Under the pieces are notes generated by a model that worked only from the letters and a program-made list of their open reading frames with translations, searched no databases and was not told the DNA's origin. Below are positions 59,168 through 64,000 of a stretch of 64,000 nt of DNA, one piece after another; the first letter of the stretch is position 1, and every line of letters begins with the position of its first letter. This DNA is from Narthecium ossifragum (lineage: Eukaryota > Streptophyta > Magnoliopsida > Dioscoreales > Nartheciaceae). The stretch is from contig OY986973.1 of the NCBI GenBank assembly GCA_963920575.1, positions 21,743,851-21,807,850 on the forward strand. Reading direction: 5' to 3'. Position numbers and translations under genes: made by a program.

Positions 59168-59942
59168 CTTTAAACGGTGCAATGACCGTTTTGCCTCAAC
59201 AATGCTGTTTTTTTATTGGGGTTTTTTTCATGTCGGTTGATGATGGAGAAACTCCTGATGAGCAGAATAAACTCTATTGAAGAAAGGATAGTTGCAACCC
59301 AGACCAACCTGCAAAAGTCGGAGGAAATTGGTTCCATGATTGCTTTCTGGCTGCATACTTAGTGCTTGCTAATTGCACTGTTGTTCTTACATAGTTTATA
59401 CTCGTAGGATTTTATATGATAGATTGGCAGGGTTTGTATTTTGTGTAAGAGATTGATCTTTATGTACTTGAACTTCTTGTGAATTAAAGCCGGGTTGAAA
59501 AACATCCCCTGTACTTGAACTTGACCTGAATTAAATCCAAGTGGGGAAACCTCCCATGTTCATATTGTATACAATTCCCTGTTATTTTGATTGTATTTCA
59601 ATTGCTTCAGCTTGTTAAACACAGATTTGAATATAGATGTGACGGATATATGGTCTTAGATCTTGGCTGTCCTTTCCAGAACCCATAATACATAAGGTTT
59701 ATGTAGAGCTCCATTTCTGGTGGCCCATGGAATCTGCCACACATTATGCAAGCAAGAAATAGAAGCAGATAAACTACCAAGACAACGTGTAAGGAATAGC
59801 AGGTAAAAAAATGGAAATGACATCACTCAATATAAGCCATAACATGCGCAATGAGAAAATAGAAGACATCACTTAATACTATGACAATAACCCAAGAAAA
59901 AAGCATGATCAAACGAAAAGTATATAACAATAACCCAACATA
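59168..59942. other. Spacer with a small open frame
   Basis: 59240-59362 encodes 40 residues beginning MMEKLLMSRINSIEERIV, of coiled-coil type, followed by sequence like a 3' untranslated region. There is no splice acceptor just upstream and I recognise no family, so it is not called as a gene. Confidence 0.3.
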
Positions 59943-61646
59943 ACCACCCCGAGACCCAAGAGGCAGGCCTGGCCGTCCAAGAGCCGACTGAGAAGAAGAC
60001 CGTCACACTCCGACTAAGAAAACACATTTATGCCGAGGGGAGAACTAACCTAACTCGAACCAAACCTGTGGTGCAAGATTTAATCGATAAAATAATAGAT
60101 TATAGTTAAAAATTAAACAAATTAGACATAAAATAAATAACTAATCATTACGATCCTCAAAATTACAATATTTGAATGATACAAAACTTTCTCAAATATA
60201 TAAGAATAAAGAATAATACAATTCATCCTCGAGTTCAACAAATTATACATCATGATTCAAAATTGAAAATAAATCTGTAGAAGAAACTTCTCGAAAGTCC
60301 AAATTCCTCAGTCTCCTCGAGAATACCACGCCACTATCTAGAAGACTAGCTGAAAAAGGAACTGCATCGGTACCTGCATCTGCGCGATGCTGCTCATGAT
60401 GCAGCCCAGGTAGGGTAAGCAACAATGCCCAGTAGGGTTCTACTTTACTTCGCACAGAAAGGAATGGAAACAACAACAGTGTCGCTCTCCACCACCAAAG
60501 TCCAAGGAGTGCCCTGAGGCCTATACCAACCTCGTCGATTCCCCGAGGGCTTCTCTTCAGGAAACTCTCATCCAACGGTGAAACAAGGGGGACGATCCTC
60601 TACGAGTACGAACATCAAAAACAACAAAATATACCATCTCTACCAACCTTGGGATCGATCCCAACTGGGCAGACTCGGCTGTTCTCCTTGGATTGGGATC
60701 TTGGGATCGATCCCGTCTGGGCGGATCCGAAAAAACTCGAACTAAAACTGATCAAATCTCCATCAATCGAACTCCAAACGATATGAAACTTAAAACTAAG
60801 GTAGAATAAATAGAGGAAAACATACTAGAAGCTAGAAATCACATAAATTACCTAGATTCAAGCTATTGGACCCTAAAAATGGAAATTAGGGTTAGCAACC
60901 CTACTTCTAACAACTAATCTCTTCCAAGTCTTGCAACCTAGATCTAGGATGACCTAGATCTAACTCCTTCCAAGCTTTGGCCCTCCAAGATTTGATGGTT
61001 TAGTCTTTTCCAAGCCTCCAATGCTCTCTAACTTTCTAATAAGAACCCTAATGAGAGGAAATAAGGGTTTTCTAAAAGCTCAACCTATTTATATTAGATG
61101 GTGCCACGTGGCAACCATCTAAGGCGTTAGGGGTTATAGGAATGATAAATGGCGTAAGAATGTCATCAAAAGGCTAGATTAGGGTCTAACAACCACATAT
61201 ATCATTTATAAGGCCGTGTGTGCATTAACGCGTGTGAAATCCAACTCCGCAAGGGCAAATTATCAAAATGCTCATGGAGTTGCAACGATCAATAAGATCA
61301 CAAAGGCGAACCAAGCTCTCGAGCCCGGCCTACGCGATCAAACCAGATTTAGAGATACGGGTCCTCACAAAGGCGCATGAGGATGTAACAGAGGAGAATA
61401 CTGACGGTAGCAGAGCTAAAGGAGGTGCTGGCGGCGAGGAAGAAAAAAGGAGGGGATATAGTGGGTGGGGTGTTGGAGGAGGTGAGAGAAATAGAGTGGC
61501 CGGGCGTTGGGAAGGTGGTGGGCACCACGGGGGTCATGCTGGCCGTCAATGCCGGCTCCAGCGTCGCCTCACACACCGTCAACGCCGTCCTCATCGACAT
61601 CTCCTACTGGATCTTTGCTAGCAGGGACCTCCAAGACTTCTTATGA
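59943..61646 (+). pseudogene. SecE1 (plastid Sec translocase subunit) pseudogene split by an LTR
   Basis: The 3' piece (61391-61646) encodes AELKEVLAARKKKGGDIVGG, then LEEVREIEWPGVGKVVGTTG and AGSSVASHTVNAVL, ending LQDFL. This is the conserved end of plant SECE1, whose single C-terminal membrane span sits in the thylakoid or stroma-side Sec channel. The 5' piece (about 59943-60000) is a short open stretch (ETQEAGLAVQEPTEKKT) that continues after the LTR at 60001-61369 as HEDVTEEN, with one frameshift before AELKEV. There is no transit peptide or start codon, and several hydrophobic positions of the span are changed. It is a broken copy; a working gene should exist elsewhere. Confidence 0.7.
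60001..61369 (-). mobile_element. Solo LTR in the SecE1 pseudogene
   Basis: Read in reverse it begins TGTGAGGACCCGTATCTC and ends GGAGTGTGACG, like the 29832-32432 LTR (TGTGAGGACCCGTATCTC...GGGGTGTGACA). Flanking pentamers are AAGAC (59996-60000) and AAGGC (61370-61374), one mismatch. A TATAAATA on the minus strand is at 61086-61093. GGGATCGATCCC palindromes occur near 60655 and 60700. No coding sequence. Confidence 0.75.
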
Positions 61647-61808
61647 GGATCAACCTAATGTTGTTGAAAACAAATCTAGTGTATATTTTTCCATGTTCGT
61701 CTCATTTCAAAGCACCAAAAATAAAATTTTCCCTTGATAGCATATAGTTTCAGCAACAAATACAATGCATCATCAGCAAAAAATAATAAGACTACAAATG
61801 TGGAGAAT

Positions 61809-63495
61809 TCAGTGATTGGAGAAATTAAGAAACTTATTCATGAGCTTGGCGACTGGGATGGCATCTCCTGGTTGGTATGGGAGCAGTAAATCCAGATTCA
61901 TAGTTTTGATGGTGTGATGGAGAGTTTGAGGACGGGAACAGAAGAGGTGCTTCCTGTCAGCGAGTTCCTCTGCAAGCTCGCTCTGGTGGTTGTCCATCAA
62001 GTCCTCGTTCACCACCACGATGAGGGGTTTGCTCTGTCGCAGCGTCTCAAATATGCTTCCTGAACCTGTGCAACTCCAATGTGTTTCTTATCAGTATTCC
62101 AGTGCTATGTCTCTGAAGCAACTTAAGAAGTCTGAACCATGTGTATATCAATAACTACAAATAGTCAGGAGTAGTAGCACCTCATAGCATTCACATAGGT
62201 ATAAAATAGCTAAATGCACATAGCAGTTGCAAGTTTAAGCAAAAAATTAAGAACATATAATCTTGCTCAAAGACGAAAGCAAGCTACTTATGTGTCGGAA
62301 CAGTCATATGGCAGTGGAAAATTTGCTCTTCAATCACCTGTTATTCTCTGGTAAGCTTCCTATCGAGAAGCCTCACTTACATCTACAGAATTAATTCGAC
62401 TGGCACAGCGTAAAGTTGCAAAATAGCTGAATACTTGGAATTTCAATTCATAGGCAATACCTTCTTAAGATAAATCAAGCCAGTGATGCAGGTGAAGTCG
62501 TGTCCAATTGTGGAAGGAGATGTGCAAGCAAGCAGAGACATGGAACCATTTGAGCAAACATGATGCACATAAGAGAGAGAAATGAGAGAGCATAACATGC
62601 TTAACACCACATGGAACAATGAGCTAGTAGAAATTTCTCTCGTCTATTTTCAGAAGAAATTCTGTTTCTGATGACATTTGCCCTTTAAGTTTTGGGGTGC
62701 GAACCTCACAGAAAATAACCTCCTTGTGATAAAAAAATGTCCTCAGAGGATAAGTTGTCAGGTTTCCTTCTCTAATGGTAGAAGATCATGTCACTCTGTT
62801 TTAGTCAAACAATCTGAAAACATTGCAAAAAGGTAATGGAAGATCAAAAGGATAAATCCCTCAATCAACTCGGACAAATAGTTGGCTAAGTCTTCTATGG
62901 AAGAAACAATGTCCTTGCTAGAAAAACGATGTACAATTGCAGTGATGATGATAAATCAGTCTAAAAAATAGCAAGTGAAATAGCAGCAGAAACTAGGAGA
63001 AGATCACTATTTTCTACTGCCAAAAGTTGGAGTTTGCCATGATAGTCTCTGAAGTCTGAACAATATGTGCCATAAAAGCTTAATGAAAATTTTGTAGTAC
63101 TAACGAAAGAGGAAAGTGATGAGCTAGAGAATTTTACCTGCATGACTGATGATAAGAGAAGCCGTCTTCAAGTAGTCTGCGATGCTTGGCGAGAAGGTAA
63201 AACAATCCACAGCAAGAGATCCATCTTCTCCTGAACACTGATGTATGGGGGGTGTGAGTTCTTCTGTTTTCAACATAATATCAGATACAATAAGAAGAGT
63301 AAATTAAAAAACCTTCGCAGGTATATATGATCCACGGCCCATTTGAATAAGCAGACCAGTGTAGCCCCTTTTTGATAGTTCCTCTTTAACTTGGTAAGAG
63401 TCTGCAGCCTTGACAAGAGCATCAAAGCAAGTTGTTCCTACTGTCACAAATACTATCTTCTTCAATTGTACACCGTCATCTTTTCGATCACCCAT
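61809..63495 (-). CDS. ALG13: ALG13, UDP-GlcNAc transferase catalytic subunit, three exons
   Basis: Exons on the minus strand are 63313-63495, 63138-63237 and 61809-62065, phases closing, 179 residues, the normal plant length. The N-terminus has the GT28 Rossmann start (KKIVFVTVGTTCFDALV), then GYTGLLIQMGRGSYIPAK and VDCFTFSPSIADYLKTASLI. The ISHAGSGSIFETLR nucleotide-sugar site spans the exon 2-3 junction, followed by KPLIVVVNEDLMDNHQSELA. ALG13 is cytosolic and needs the membrane partner ALG14 to add the second GlcNAc to GlcNAc-PP-dolichol at the ER. The exon 1 donor (AAG|GTTTTT) is weak, yet the junction is required by the conserved protein. It lies tail-to-tail with the SecE1 pseudogene. 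Confidence 0.94.
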
Positions 63496-64000
63496 TTTAG
63501 CAATGTTGTCTTAACCAATCTGATGGCAGCTTCACACTACGATTTCACCTAAAAATAAAGACGTCCGAAGGTATAATGCAAATGCAAATTGTAATAGACA
63601 GATCATAGGGCATTTAATTGAACAAGAATTTCGGAGGTAGATTGTAGACTCCTCCATGTCCTGTAGCCAATCACTATGTGATCTGAACCTCATACTCCAA
63701 TATGTTATGTTAGACTCTTCCCTCTCATGTAGGTCGAAGAACTTTTTATGACTCAAATGTAGGTGGACAATCTATGCCGCGCCTTCGGGATATGCCTCTT
63801 CTTATCCTCCATCTAACTATCGTAAACATAGGTTATGGGTGCCCTAAAACAATTATTTGCTGCAATGTAAAAAAGCAAAATTCCTAATCAAAACACTATA
63901 TGCTCACGAAAATTTGTTCTTAGTGCACAATTTAGCAGACAAAAAAGATCAAGTAGGCCTGAACAAGCAAGCCTAAAGTCGGCCAAACCCAATGGAATCT
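63496..64000. other. ALG13 upstream region
   Basis: Probably the 5' leader and promoter of ALG13; no other gene recognised. The frame at 63532-63756 shows no known motif. Confidence 0.4.

Noticed and set aside
59240..59362. Possible last exon of an unknown gene
   Set aside because: Only 40 residues, no acceptor upstream and no partner exons.
35486..63495. Biosynthetic gene cluster joining ALG3, TrpB2 and ALG13
   Set aside because: The enzymes belong to different pathways and compartments and are separated by transposon islands; these are ordinary conserved housekeeping genes.

Overview
This is plant nuclear DNA from a flowering plant, possibly a monocot. The evidence is split genes with GT-AG introns, plastid-targeted and plant-specific protein families, and many nested LTR retrotransposons, LINEs, hAT, Mutator-like, Tourist-like and Helitron-like elements. 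The species cannot be fixed from sequence alone. A 200-base run of N (51930-52129) is an assembly gap. There is no bacterial, organellar or CRISPR-type content.

Genes, left to right. A tetraspanin gene (1627-2709, minus) has a decayed tandem copy at the window edge (1-324). A 7-exon gene encodes a BRCT + RING + PHD-type zinc-finger protein (5000-10733, minus). Two tandem NAC-domain genes follow (13613-14812 and 17153-19021, minus); the second has its C-terminal module in three copies. RPB6, the subunit shared by RNA polymerases I/II/III, has 6 exons (24768-27117, plus). A small RADIALIS-like SANT/MYB gene lies at 34383-34643 (plus). ALG3 mannosyltransferase has 13 exons (35486-43766, minus). 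A type-2 tryptophan synthase beta chain with a likely plastid transit peptide has 6 exons (53543-57232, minus). ALG13 has 3 exons (61809-63495, minus). All five multi-exon models (BRCT/RING/PHD, RPB6, ALG3, TrpB2, ALG13) and the tetraspanin were assembled by hand, and every intron phase closes.

Between the genes are transposon islands with unusually clear boundaries. Island 1 (about 19.4-23.0 kb) is a Copia pol remnant containing a solo LTR (TSD CATGT) that itself carries a Helitron-like terminus, followed by a non-autonomous hAT (22470-22993). Island 2 (28807-34143) is a hAT element that captured a calmodulin-like gene fragment; it was split by a solo LTR, which was split by another solo LTR. 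Island 3 (about 44.5-51.5 kb) is an internally deleted LINE split by a solo LTR (TSD GCTAT) and by a young gag-only Copia element (TSD ATGGA). Island 4 (60001-61369) is a solo LTR inside a pseudogene of the plastid translocase subunit SecE1.

The genes do not form a pathway cluster. ALG3 and ALG13 both act in lipid-linked oligosaccharide assembly for N-glycosylation, but 18 kb of unrelated sequence separates them. I found no convincing new multi-gene system. The least explained signals are arrays of GATCGATC-type palindromes that recur in several different LTR families, and the triplicated NAC C-terminal module with its late nonsense codon.
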